This document shows positions 25,469-36,866 of a DNA stretch of 64,000 bases, piece by piece. Made by a program: the position numbers and the translations under genes. Origin of the DNA: Darksidea phi (lineage: Eukaryota > Ascomycota > Dothideomycetes > Pleosporales > Lentitheciaceae). The stretch spans positions 1 to 64,000 of the forward strand of contig JASJFT010000061.1 in the NCBI GenBank assembly GCA_030770425.1, in the 5' to 3' direction. Numbering within the stretch: position 1 is the first letter of the stretch; each line of letters opens with the position of its first letter. Under the pieces are notes generated by a model that saw only the letters and a program-made list of their open reading frames with translations, ran no database searches and was not told the origin of the DNA.

Positions 25469-26132
25469 TTACTTTCTCGTCGCAACGACTGTCTTGGTCA
25501 GCCAGGTGTCGCACGCATAAAGCGCTAGAGCGAGCCTTACCGGAAGGAACGATAATGATGACTAGCAGGATGATGATGCCAACAATGAGGCACATGCGCA
25601 TCTTCATATCCTTCCACCACATCTGCTTGCGCACGCGATTTGCGCCCCGTCGGAAGCCCTGGGCGGAGACGGCGAGGTTATCGGTCTTGTCCTGCAGAGA
25701 GTCGAGGCGGGCTCCTCGCTCTGAGACCTTGTTGATGTTGTCTCGCATGATGCCGACGGTACTGTCAATTTCCTGCCACATATTGCGTCAGCGACAAACA
25801 CTCAAAACATGAACGACTAGCAGAGGACGCCCGGAAAGTGTAAACGTCGGCCGCGGCAGCGTTTGGTTCGCTAGAGCGGATGAGCGCAGACAACGGCGTT
25901 GCTGTTGTCGACATGTAGAGATGCCAGCTCTCCTCCCCCAGCCATGCCGCAGCGGGCCTCCGCAACGTCGCCGGCGAGCGCAGATGCCCTGCAGATCGAG
26001 GAACAAAAATTGGCGACATACCGCTTGCAGAGCTTGAGTGCGAACGTTGCCGCCCTGGCCCTGGGCGCCCTGGGCTCCATTGCCGCCGCCCGAGGGGATG
26101 TAGGGGTCGTAGGGTTGCTCGCGGTCGGCCAT
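25469..26132 (-). CDS. SNC1: Synaptobrevin-like R-SNARE (3 exons)
   Basis: v-SNARE for fusion of secretory vesicles with the plasma membrane and for endosomal recycling. Exons 26022-26132, 25541-25772 and 25469-25488 give 120 residues, the usual size. [17 protein letters not shown] at the start is typical of fungal Snc proteins. The SNARE helix [20 protein letters not shown] has the central zero-layer Arg in [15 protein letters not shown] single C-terminal anchor ([18 protein letters not shown]) is followed by VVATRK. The last exon holds only the end of this tail, with TAA at 25469-25471. Intron 1 is unusually long (249 nt) against about 50 nt for the other introns here; intron 2 is 52 nt with a GCTGACC branch point. 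Confidence 0.95.
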
Positions 26133-27467
26133 GGCGGTAATGATCAGTTTCGGGCTTAATATGAGTATGCGATGGACGTTTAGCGCGAGGGGGTTGCTGG
26201 AATCGTGGTCGTGGTGGGTGTGTGTTTGTTGGGAGGTTGGTGGAGGAGAGATGGGGCGCGGCCGCTAAAAGGTCAAAGTAGCGAAGAGCTGTTTGACGCA
26301 GCCTTGGTCAGAGAGCGGTTTTGGAGGCTGATGTCGCCGTGGCACCACGCGCGTGAATAATTCCGGGCAATGGCTGAGAGGGACGTGCAAACAAATTAGG
26401 CAACAGCAAGAGCTCTTGTGTGAATTATCGGCGAGATGTAGCGTTCTATCATAAGTGCAATGCGATGCGATGGCTGCGCTGGCCCTTCACTTGATGGCGT
26501 TCTGCGCCACCGTTCTGCGCTAATCACGTGCCCTCAGCCCCATCCATTACGACGGTCAATCCATTCAAATGTTCGTCATCTCAGATGTTCATCATCTCAG
26601 TCAGCGGACCACGAGCATCATCGCGGCTTGTTCAGGCTGGCGTGGCAACTATGGCGACAAAGGCAACTCGGGCGATTACGCAGCGCAGCTCTAAATCGGG
26701 CCTTTGAACAACAGCCTCTTTGAGCGCCTTGGCCTTCTTCCCTGGGCGCTTTCGGGATGCGCATCAATTCCGGACAGAACCACGCTGCATGCGAATGGGA
26801 CGGGCAGTCCGCTGTAATTCAGATCTTCGAAGGATGGCCTCTTCTAGCGACGGGCAAACGAAGCGCTGTAGCCGAGACACTGAGACGCTCGGCGCAGCAC
26901 ATCCTGTCGACGGAAACGTAACGAGCGGAAGGCATAATTACGAGACCTGGAAATAGTTTTGTAACGTTGTAACGCTGCTTTCCACGCCCACTGCTCGCAG
27001 GTGTGTTGTGTATTATACCGTGGCCCGCTCGGTGTCGGTGCATGTCACATTTCCTTGGCGCCGCTGCTCCGCCATCCTGCTTGGTCTCCTGAACGCCTCG
27101 ACAACCCAGGTGCACCGCTTCCCCACACACCGCGAACGCAGAACAACCCTCTCTCGATACTCACGTCCAAACCCCTAATAGTCGTCTCTGTCCGTCTCCG
27201 AGCGCTCTGGCCCTCTTTCGCCGCGCCTGTCGCTCGTTTCAGGCGGCACGTCACACACGTCAACGCCCACACTCGTCACCGCACCCTTTTACCGCTTGCC
27301 CTCGCTTGAGATACAAACCCGCTGTTCCGTAAGAGGAAGAGACGGAGAGACACTCGCACATTCTCTCACTTTGCTACTCTCGAGCTCCTGAACATCACCG
27401 AGCCCGGCGCTTGGACACTGAGGCTTCTATAAACAAACGACTGGATACACTGGCGTAATTCCGCATC
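26133..27467. promoter_or_regulatory. Divergent intergenic region, SNC1 / DFG5
   Basis: 1,335 bp between two head-to-head genes. The right half is C/T-rich (CTCTCT, CCCTCTTT runs at 27190-27390), typical of a fungal promoter and 5' leader. No coding sequence recognised. Confidence 0.4.
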
Positions 27468-28915
27468 ATGAAGTTCTCTTCCTCTTTTGGGGCGTTGAGC
27501 GCCTCTGCGCTCTTGATTGCGGGCGCGCATGCCATAGAGCTCGACATCAATTCCCGAGGTAAGATGTCGTCTTCTCGGTTATGTTGAACCAGATCTAACA
27601 CTGCCAGATTCAATCAAGAAGGCCGCGGGAATTGCCGCGGCCGATATGCGCAAATGGTACACCGGCGACCGCCCTGGCGATGTACCGGGCAATCTTCCGG
27701 ATCCATACTACTGGTGGGAGTGCGGGGCCATGTTCAATGCCCTCATCGACTACTGGTACTACACGGGCGATGACCAGTACAACAGCATCACAGTCCAAGC
27801 TATGCAGCACCAGATTGGAGAAGAGAAGGCCTTTATGCCTTCGAATCAGTCAAAGTCGCTGGGTAACGATGATCAGGCTTTTTGGGGAATGGCTGCCATG
27901 TCTGCTGCCGAGAACAAGCTGCCAGATGTGCCCGAGGACCAGGGTCCCTCGTGGCTCACCCTCGCACAAGCCACCTTTAACACCCAGGCCCGCCGCTGGA
28001 ATACCGAAAAGTGCGGTGGCGGGTTGAAGTGGCAGATCTTCTCCTTGAACAACGGCTATACGTACAGAAACACCATCTCCAACGGATGTTTCTTCAATCT
28101 CGCTGGCCGTCTGTACAAATACACTGGTAACAAAACCTATGCCGAATGGGCTGAGAAAACCTGGAACTGGGAGCGTGCCATTGGTTTTATGGGCGAAGAC
28201 TACCACTTCTATGATGGCAGCGATGATCGCGATAACTGCACCAAGCTCAACACCATTCAATGGACGTACAACGCTGGTGTGCATATGGCGGGCGCTGCCG
28301 CCATGTGGAACGCTGTAAGGACCTCCCATCATCTAATACTTCTTTTTGGGCTAACTGTCGTAGACTGAAAGTGAGGAGTGGAAAACGAAGTTGACTGGCA
28401 TCATAAAAGGAATCGATGTCTTCTTTAGGAATGATGTCATGTTCGAGGTTGCCTGTGAGCAAAAAGGCACATGCAATGTCGACCAACGTTCCTTTAAAGC
28501 CTATCTCTCTCGCTGGATGGGCTATAGTATGATTGTAGCCCCCTGGACTCGGGACTTATTGTTAAAGAGGTTGCAGACTTCTGCTCAAGCCGCCGCTAAG
28601 CAGTGTGTTGCCGGGTCAGGCACGATCTGTGGCCTCCGCTGGACCAATAATGGTGCCAACGACGGCAGTACCGGCGTCGGCGAGCAAATGGCCGCTCTAG
28701 AGGTCATGCAGAATCTCTTGCTCGACGATGTGCCCGGCCCCGTCACAGAGAAGGCTGGCGGTATATCTAAGAGCAACCCTGCTGCCGGAAGCGAGCCTCA
28801 GAGTCAGCCGGTCGCCTTCGACGCGGTAACCACTGGCGACAAGGCTGGAGCTGGTTTTCTCACGACAGTCATCCTCGTCATGATTCTAGCGGGCGCTTGG
28901 TGGATGGTGTCTTGA
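27468..28915 (+). CDS. DFG5: GPI-anchored GH76 cell-wall protein (Dfg5/Dcw1 type, 3 exons)
   Basis: Family members are thought to process GPI anchors and mannan so that wall glycoproteins become cross-linked to the cell wall. Exons 27468-27558, 27608-28314 and 28364-28915 give 449 residues. A signal peptide occupies residues 1-22 (MKFSSSFGALSASALLIAGA). The GH76 body includes PYYWWECGAMFNALIDYW, and LGNDDQAFWGM with the catalytic Asp pair near 118-119, then LKWQIFSLNNGYTYRNTISN and PWTRDLL. The C-terminus is a hydrophobic GPI-attachment signal (FLTTVILVMILAGAWWMVS) after a Ser/Gly/Asp-rich stretch. Both introns are 49 nt. Yeast has two paralogues, DFG5 and DCW1; I cannot say which this is closer to. 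Confidence 0.94.
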
Positions 28916-29599
28916 TTAAGTGTAGTAATACTGGGTTGGACATTTCTTTACCCCCCTCGTCACACAATTGGATCATTTGGTCGCACAGCTCGGGAAGTTT
29001 GTTGAACTGTAGCATCTTTTTCTTACAGGCCTCTGGTATCTCCTCCTAAGTCATATAGTCGGAGTTCGTATGTTTATGCTTTATATCTTTGGATAGGAAC
29101 GGTGTAGCGAAAATTAAAACCAGCCATCAAGTGACTGTTCCTTTTCTATCATGCAGCAATATTTTCGGCGCGTTTCAAGTCTATATCAGTTGGTAGATCA
29201 CCTCTGTTGCTCTTCGGTTGTGCCTTTCATGAAGTCTCGGGAGATGAAGATTGCGTCTAATGTTATATGAAGCCCTCTGTGCAAAGATGCGGAAGGCTGA
29301 ATTCAGCGGAAGAAAATGCCTACATGTGCACTTATTCATCAATGCTCTACATGATGGACACATGATGTGCGGTCCATATACTGAGCTCGATAGAAAGTTC
29401 ACGAGCACGCCCTATGCGGTGTTGTTTCACCAAGCGTGATAACACTCCATTTGAGCAGATATCTGTCCCCGATCCACTTGTGTCACACTTCTCTCCATAA
29501 TACAGTACTATACAGCCCCCCCGCCCCCCCCTATATCGACCCAAAGCCCCAAAAGAACGCCAGTATATGCACACTCTCTCCATCTTCCCAACTTCCACC
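28916..29599. other. Convergent 3' region, DFG5 / uL30m
   Basis: 684 bp. It includes a C-rich tract (CCCCCCCGCCCCCCCC-like) at about 29515-29532. No gene recognised. Confidence 0.4.
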
Positions 29600-29872
29600 T
29601 TAAGCCGCATCCCTCTCGACTCCCCTCCTTTCAACGTAATATCCCGGGTCCGGCCGCCTCGCCTCCCGCATCTGTTTCTTTGTCGCCGCATGCTCGACCT
29701 CCTTTACGTCCACTAGTTCTTTTATACGCATGATTTGGCCGGCGGCGGACTGGCTGACGGGGTGGTAGACGGTTGTCATGCGTTTACGCAGGCCGAGGGC
29801 TTTTAGCACGCCTTGTACTTTTTGCGGCATACCGATTCCGGATCGAAGAAGTGTTATGCGAAAGTATGGCAT
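29600..29872 (-). CDS. MRPL33: Mitochondrial large-subunit ribosomal protein uL30m
   Basis: A compact single-exon gene for 90 residues. MPYFRITLLRSGIGMPQKVQ, GVLKALGLRKRMTTVYHPVS and GQIMRIKELVDVKEV are the conserved L30 fold as found in fungal mitochondrial L30/Mrpl33. The basic C-terminus ends the normal length (EARRPDPGYYVE). It is a structural component of the mitochondrial 54S subunit. The ATG at 29872 directly starts the conserved region, so any targeting information is within the mature sequence, as for yeast Mrpl33. Confidence 0.9.
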   Translation of the reverse strand: MPYFRITLLRSGIGMPQKVQGVLKALGLRKRMTTVYHPVSQSAAGQIMRIKELVDVKEVEHAATKKQMREARRPDPGYYVERRGVERDAA

Positions 29873-31640
29873 GGTGGATGTGATGCGTGATGGTGGTGGT
29901 GAGTGATGGATGGGTCGGTGGGAGAAGCCTGTGTACCGTAGGTGGTGAGGGCTGCTTGGAGATCAATTAAGATTTCACATTGTATCGAGAAGCAATATAC
30001 ATACGCTCGAGCTTCGTACCAACAATGTGGTGTCGTGTGCGCCGTAACGAAGTTGATGTGAACTTTTCGAAGTCGACTTCCGACGAAATGAGCTATCGCG
30101 TTCTCGACTAGCGCAATCTGCGGACTACGGCCCATCCACGTGCTCGGCACACTCACTCCTCCTCTTGCCCCCCTCGTCCATTTCCAAACCACATAGTTAG
30201 AGGCACATTGCCCAATCAAGTTTTGAAAAGCTGAAGTAGCGGTGAGTACGTTAGTACATGACAGGTGTCAAATGGCAGATGCAGGCAGCCTCCCTTCCTC
30301 AATACGCCGCTCACTTTTTCCTGAGCATCAAAGTTGACGGTTGCCGGCACCTGAGGAGATTCCCAGCGTGGACGTATTATGTGACGAGTCTGCTTGCAGC
30401 CGACGAATAGAATGATGCGGGGTATGGCCCCGTGCTAGCACTCGTTTGCCTGTACGACGGTGGGCGTGACACCAACAAACTGAAGCCAGATGGGAACCCA
30501 AGGCTCTGGGTGGGAGGGTGGCACAGCACTGAAATCTCAGGCTTCAGCTGAGTACTCTATCATCTTGCGACCTCAAAACGAATCGATGAGCGGACTTTCC
30601 CGGGCGCAACTGCACACCAATCAAATCAGGCGAGTTGTCAAACGGTATGCTTGGGGAAATAATTCCAGTGGTTATCTCATTTCTTCTTCGTTCGCTGTTT
30701 CCGTCACCTTTTGCCTCGGCCTCTTGCATCTGTTTCGTTCCGTTTGGTCTCCCTGTACGACTCCCATTCCAAGGCAGACATATCTCATCATAACTTCTAG
30801 TGTCTGATAGCGGAGCGCGGCAGGCGGTTTTTGAACGGCTACCAATATGGCCCCTTCCAAGCCTACGGATGGGATGGCGATTGTACTGCGCCCTAGCATG
30901 AGCTCCTCGATGATCCGCGCTGTCTTACGCCTCTCTGCACGTCAGACGGATAACAGTGGAGCATCGCAAGGTCTTCTCGATTCCCAATGCTATGTACAAT
31001 ACTATTTGTGTCACGTACCAAGTATCGATTTTCAACGTTGATATCGGAAGCGTTCTAGCATGCTCGACATCTGTCCACTCAGATCATACTTCATGCATGC
31101 CATCGCGTCAACATATCATCATTTCTTCGTTGCCTTCTCTTCGTAACCGGGAGCGCGCGTTTGGCGACTTGTATCTCCGACGGCTCGCGCGCCACCCAGC
31201 TGTAGAGTACACGTGCATTGCCGTGTTCTGGCGGGGAGGAGACAGGATGAATAGATATGAGACCATGCTTGAAATGCCGTTTGGATGTTACAGTTCACCG
31301 CCTATCGGTAGCGTAGGTATTTAGGAGCTGTGTATGTCGGTTAAGAGATACTCTTCCATCCAGTCTTTTATCATTCAGATCAGCCTATGCTGCACCGTTA
31401 TCCAGTTCTTTTGTCAATCTAGAGTTTCGTTCCAGCTCAGCTCTCAGTTGTCTCCTACGTTGAGTCTGCGCGACTCATACTACGATCTGTCATCACGACT
31501 CATACTCCGATCTAGCATCGCTGTTGTCCAAGACATTCTATTCACGACCATCTTCAACCCTCATAACAAAGACGATATCCAGTGCGTCCACCCACACGTT
31601 CAAGTTCACCAACCATTATCCACTGACACTCTCCGCAGCC
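29873..31640. other. 1.8-kb divergent interval, uL30m / DUF7587 gene
   Basis: No coding sequence recognised. The stretch from about 31330 to 31640 is rich in C/T and short CTCATACT-type repetitions, probably the leader of the DUF7587 gene. Confidence 0.35.
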
Positions 31641-32213
31641 ATGTACTCCCTCACAAACCGCCACTCCTACTCCCATTCCCTCAGCTCAACCACCGACCAA
31701 ACCAGCTCCCCACCAACCTCAATCCCCTCCCTCGTCTACCGCGTGCATCGCACCAGCGCCCAAACCCGCTACACCTTCTCGTCCGGCTTCGCCGCAAAGA
31801 ATCAAACCACAATCGTAAACTACACCAGCGCCCTATCCCGCTTCGGCCTCGCGCACCTCAACCACCAAACCAACATCTCCTCTCCCTTCATTTCAGTGTA
31901 CGACAACCTAGCCCATGCCGAAGCGGTCGCCAAGCACTTTGCAGAGAAGTACAAGGAGGATACCTTTATAGTCACGGTGGATACGCGTCACTTTGCGCGC
32001 GGTCCCGTGTTCAGGGCGACAGATCTGCTGGAGAAGGAAGCCGAGAAGGATGGTGGAAAAGGAAACGGAAAGGGCAAGGAGGAAAGCTGGTTGCACTATG
32101 GTGAGTATCTGGTCATGTATCGGATTCCGGCGCAGGCGATCCGCGACGAGACACCCGTGGCGAGGGGTGGAGATCAGAAGTGGAGGGCGCCGGGCGTTAT
32201 CGGTGGTGCCTAA
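31641..32213 (+). CDS. DUF7587 domain protein
   Basis: A single-exon gene for 190 residues starting at ATG 31641. SLVYRVHRTSAQTRYTF near the N-terminus, then SPFISVYDNLAHAEAVAKHF, TFIVTVDTRHF and GEYLVMYRIPAQAI make up the DUF7587 pattern, a family widespread in filamentous ascomycetes. The order (an RVHR-type strand, an SPFISV strand and helix, then an EYLVxxRIP strand) resembles ADP-ribosyltransferase-like folds, but I see no catalytic triad I would rely on, so enzymatic activity is only a possibility. A Lys/Gly-rich insertion (GGKGNGKGKEE) lies before the last strand. No known role. Confidence 0.68.
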   Translation: MYSLTNRHSYSHSLSSTTDQTSSPPTSIPSLVYRVHRTSAQTRYTFSSGFAAKNQTTIVNYTSALSRFGLAHLNHQTNISSPFISVYDNLAHAEAVAKHFAEKYKEDTFIVTVDTRHFARGPVFRATDLLEKEAEKDGGKGNGKGKEESWLHYGEYLVMYRIPAQAIRDETPVARGGDQKWRAPGVIGGA

Positions 32214-34280
32214 GAGAGTCTTGTGTTGGGCGGGTTGGTGTCGGGGTTGGTTCCTGCCTTGCCGTGCGGTTTGATGCGCTCCGAGTCCTCCCTCCTTTCA
32301 TTGCATCACTGCCACTTATCACATTTCATGCCTTCTCTTCGATCTTTACCTCAGATAGTGTCACGGCGCGTTTCTTTTTTCCCTTATTTTGCAATATTCC
32401 TCCTGTTGCGTTTCACTCGTTAACACGCGTTGGCATGGCAAGGTGCAAGTCACGCTTCCTATAAGCCTTCCTGCTACCAACATTGTTACTGTCCAGCAAG
32501 ACAGTAAATCTATGTACGATAGTCGATTGTATAATTGCAAAATCTGTTCGGTATCCTCTAGTCTGCCCTTCTGCTGCGTGGGAGGTATATGGGCATCCTA
32601 CTCCCAATTGCACAGCATTTTGACCACGAAAGGTACAAGGATCCCATTAAGAAAGCTATTGCCAAACCAGATATTGCCAAACCCAAGAGAGCGGTGTACT
32701 ATCTGTAAACTGCAAGCTCCCTAGCTTACGCGGAACGTTCTTTTCTTTTAACGTCTCTTCCTACTATACACAAAGGCTTAACTCAGCTTTTTGCGAACCT
32801 AAAATCGTTGAAGAGTATGGCTAGAGCAAGGGAAAAAGTATGATGAAACACGCGCACCTCAAAGCTTCAACTCTTCCACCACACCTTGGCTATCAGCACA
32901 CCGCTCTCTCATTCTCCCTCGCTAATCTCACCCAACCCACGCTCTACATCTGCGATGCAATGAACTCTTCGTGCCAAGAATTGTCGCAGACCTCTGCATG
33001 CATCTTTCATCCTCAATCTTCGAAGATGCCCCGAACACCAGGCAACTTCCCCGAAAGCTTATGCAGCACATGCAGCGCTTCATGCCACTTCCACCCCATT
33101 ATGCTATCATCATCGGCCCTTTCTCGAGGTCATAATCCGTCCTCCGATCTTCAAAATCAAGAGAGCACGTGTAAACAAACGAATCGCCGCTGGTGTAAAT
33201 GAACTCAAGCGTCGAAACAACAGCGTAGCACCCGTGTCGGTCTTTGCCAAAGCGAGTCCGTTGCGCCGACTAGCGTAACACAAGCTACAATCCGACCACT
33301 TACTCTGCCGTAGCTGGTATCCCTACCCCGCATGCTATATCAGTCGGGCCCACAGGGAAAACAGCACTTTTGCGAACTAAGGTGCACTTAGAGATACGCT
33401 ATTTTTCCCTGCAGACCTCGTGATGTTCCGTTATGGCGAATACATGTTCAGATCCCCGCTAGACTGCAAGGTACCACGTGCGACTAATGTTTCCGAAAGA
33501 TTATTTCGGAAGGGTAGGGTGTTGCCCCATGTCCGATGTGGGAATCCCGGGACATTCAAGCGAGCTAGGAAGTTTGTTCCCACCTGCTGATGGGTCCCTC
33601 GGTCTCAGTAGATCAGATACGGAGAATGAAGTGGAGAAAGCATGGCGGCGTAGGAGAATAAAAAGCTTAAACAAGAGGGGATCGGGAAGGGCCGGATGCG
33701 GGACAAGCACTGTCCCAGACGAACAATGGTCCGGGTAGGCTGGATACACAGGAGCTTACTCGTGTCAGCCGCAGTCCTACTCTAATACAATGAGGTTGTT
33801 GCCCCCATGCGCAGATCTAGACTTAACTGGAAATGAGTCCAGATCATTCATCAAGCACTTAACTTAGCTAAGCGAAATAAAGTTTGGTTATCTGAATATA
33901 GACGTTGTTAATTAGGTGTAGTGCGGCTCGACAGCTGCAAAGACATCGCTCGAACTATTGAAAGCTAATTGATCAACAGCTTGTGGTGATCTGTGCATGA
34001 TTAGTGCGTGACGCGAGTTCAAACTCGAGTGAAGGCGTAACTAGCGTGCGAAACCCCAGCTAGTTGCATGAAACTTTGACGAGCATGCAGTGACTATGCA
34101 GTGGGATATGTACCCCCGAAGATGATCCAGTTCATCGAAGCTGAGGTGAAAATGCAGATGTGTGACGGATGTCCGAATGATAATACTCCTTGTGATAGCA
34201 GATATGCCCAAATGCAAAAACGCCCCTACCGTCCGTTTGAGCCGTAATGCCAACCACGCTATTGAAGTCTAAGTTAGCCC
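32214..34280. other. 2.1-kb convergent interval
   Basis: The 3' regions of the DUF7587 gene and the PRPP synthetase gene. AT-rich near 33830-33920. ORFs here (up to about 120 codons) lack any recognisable sequence or good start, and I treat them as chance. Confidence 0.35.
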
Positions 34281-35550
34281 TTAATCCACAGGCGCATGCT
34301 TGAAGAGGAAGGATACACTCTCGCCGTTGTGTGTACGCCTGCACGCTTCCGCAAGCTATTTCCAAAATTAGTAAGTTCCTGTGGTGAGATGGTGCGCTAC
34401 TCACAGTGGGACTAATATCTATGGTCTCAATGCGGTCACAGCGCTCCTTCTTCTCCTCATGCGGAACGGTGTTGGTAACGACAATCTTCTTCAGCTGGCT
34501 ACCGTTTATTTGGTCGATTGCGTTTGCGCTGAGGATCCCGTGGGTGACAATAGCAATCGCATCCTTTGCACCGTGCTGGACCACGACATCGGCCGCTTTC
34601 ACTAGAGTTCCGCAGGTGTCGGCCATGTCGTCGACGATAATGGCGGTCCGACCTCTGACGTCTCCCACCAGCACCATCCTAGACACCTCGTTCGGTCGTG
34701 CGCGTTCTTTGTGAATGAGTGCAAACCCCAGATCGAGTCCGTCTGCGATCGAAGTGGCTCTATCTGCGCATTAGCGTAAGTTTACATGTTTTAATTGGAA
34801 AGAAGTAACTCCAGGCGTTTATGTAACTTTTGAAAGTACTATTCGCGTGTTTGTCCAAGGAGAATGGCAGAATTAATACCTTTTTGCACCACCTGCATCG
34901 GGGCTAACGATGACACACTCCTTGACATTAAGGTTTTCCCGTATCCATCTCAACGTGCTCGGTTCTGCGTAGAGGTTATCAACCGGCACGTTGAAGAAGC
35001 CTTGAATTTGGCTGGCGTGCAGATCCATCGTGATTACGTGATTGCAGCCCGCCGTCTGTAGCATATTGGCCATTAGCTTAGCCGTAATGGGCGCCCGCGA
35101 CTTGTCCTTCTTGTCCTGTCGGGCGTACGGGAAGTTGGGTATGACAGCGGTGATGCGGCGGGCGGAAGCCGTTTTACAGGCATTAATCATAATGAGAAGT
35201 TCCATGAGTGCATCGTTGATGTCGCCTGGCGGCGTGGACTGCAGTATGAAGACTAAGACAGGTCATTAGCAAACGCGCTTGCTCCACAATGTAGGTGGGG
35301 GATTGGAATGAAGGGCTAGAATTGCCACGTACCATCCTCATCTCTGACAGATTCGCCGATGGTTACAGAAGTCTCCTGATTCGAGTACTGTAGCACCAGA
35401 ATCTTGGTAAGTTCTATGCCGAGCCTGCAACCCAGTCAGAAAATGGCGGAGCTTTGTCCGTGTTGTGCAGTAGATGTACCTCTCAGCTACCAGTCTCGCC
35501 AGCTGCGGGTGACTGTTGCCAGTGAGGAGCTTAATGCTGTTGGTGGCCAT
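34281..35550 (-). CDS. PRS: Ribose-phosphate pyrophosphokinase (PRPP synthetase, 5 exons)
   Basis: Makes PRPP from ribose 5-phosphate and ATP, feeding purine, pyrimidine, histidine, tryptophan and NAD synthesis. Exons 35480-35550, 35333-35424, 34880-35252, 34405-34759 and 34281-34355 give 321 residues, the length of the short PRS class without a non-homologous insert. Motifs include [66 protein letters not shown] and the PRPP loop [14 protein letters not shown]. The last exon ([20 protein letters not shown]) is out of the long ORF frame and is only found by splicing at 34356-34404. Intron 3 (34760-34879) is 120 nt, longer than usual. Yeast has several PRS subunits forming heteromers; the paralogue is not resolved. 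Confidence 0.95.
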
Positions 35551-36866
35551 GGTGGATGCGGGTTCGGGCTGGCGTACGACTGCTCACATGGTAAAGACTG
35601 GAAGCAGACTTGGACGTCTGCAGAAAAAAAAAGAAGCTACGCAAATCGCAAGCACGGACCCATGCCTAGCTCGGAATGCGTCAACGTAAGACCGGCCAGC
35701 TAGAAGCAAGCCACGAGCAAGCCACAAGCAAGCCACAGGGAGCATGCGAGGCTCCGCCGAAGGTGTGTGAAACAGCATCCATGTCTCGGTGTTCGGGTGC
35801 AGAAACTCTCTTTCTGCCACCCGCTTCTGTCATTGCGAGACCCGTATCCCATAATGTACAATCAAGTCTCCTGCTCTCATGAAGAAAGTTCTGCTAAGTC
35901 TAACAAGGCAATGATGCCGCTAGGTATCCACACCGTTCGTTTCGTGATACCGGATATGACAGGACGTTGAAAGCGTCTTCAATCCATCCCGTCCTGCCGG
36001 AGGATCACGCTACGTGCTCCTTGATGGACCCTCTTTCTCCGCTCGGGAAACTTGACACGCGCCACGCCACTGTCATTCATATCGCCAAGCAAAACCATGG
36101 CCTGGCCTTCCACCAGCCACCCGCATGTCTGCCGCTGTGCCGTGTCTGCTCATTCTCGCCTTGGGAGCTTGCCGTTCGGTTCGCACATCGTTGGCTCACT
36201 TTTCACTTCACAGTCATAGCAAGTTGCATTTGCTCAGCTAAGAGGCGACGGACAAAGATCCGCGATGCATGTCATCGACATGAGACGTTGATGTCCTTCA
36301 AACGTTGTAGGGTCCCGCCCGATGGCGTCACGTACGGGGCGCACAGGCTTGCCTCGATTTCTCGGAGCAATATACTTGGCGTGGGAAGTACTTTCTCACA
36401 TTTGACAGCCCCTGCAGGCCCCTGGTTCTCGCTACGTGCTATGTGCTACGAGCTGCATGTTCGTACCCTTCACCGCAATCAAACAAGTATACTTGAAACG
36501 CTCGCCCTAATCGTCAACTCCTTCGTCGTCTCATCCAAAAAATAAAGAGAGAACAGGTTTGAAGTGTGAAATGTCGCTGCTAACGGGCTTGCGTGCCGGG
36601 TATCAGTTGCGATAATACAAAGAGCAAAAAAAAAAAAGGCCCAATAAAGAAGATGCCTGTCGCACGACAGACATGTCGTCGCATCAATAGCGTATCAACG
36701 TGAACAAAAGTAATGTATGGACAGGCCGTGGCAACATACTACAGAAGAGAATGGGATTAATGAAATTGTGACTGGCGGTGTTGTGGCGAAATTAATGGTC
36801 GAGCTAGCGTAAAACTGATCTTGATTTCGTTTCGTTTCGGAGGTAGAAGCTGTCGTTTCGTGTCGT
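35551..36866. other. 1.3-kb interval upstream of PRS
   Basis: The PRS promoter lies on the left side; the right side is the 3' region of the Uds1-type gene, with an A12 run near 36627. It contains an 11-bp x3 tandem repeat (35705-35737). A 192-codon frame at 35967-36545 begins with TTG and has no recognisable sequence. Confidence 0.4.
35705..35737 (+). repeat. 11-bp tandem repeat, 3 copies
   Basis: Three head-to-tail copies of AGCAAGCCACR (the first ends in G, the next two in A), in the region upstream of the PRPP synthetase start codon. Confidence 0.9.

Noticed and set aside
31334..32104. 256-codon Pro/His/Arg-rich ORF over the DUF7587 gene
   Set aside because: Shadow frame of the recognised DUF7587 coding region and its C/T-rich leader.
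34010..34040. GAGTTCAAACTC, possible tRNA T-arm
   Set aside because: It is a simple hairpin (CGAGT/ACTCG) with a 4-base loop and no tRNA cloverleaf around it.
34132..34280. ORF continuation of PRPP synthetase beyond the last exon
   Set aside because: The long frame reads through intron 4; correct splicing at 34356-34404 gives the conserved C-terminus ending at 34281.
35967..36545. 192-codon plus-strand ORF
   Set aside because: It begins with TTG, is rich in Cys/His/Arg at random, and shows no motif or splice context.
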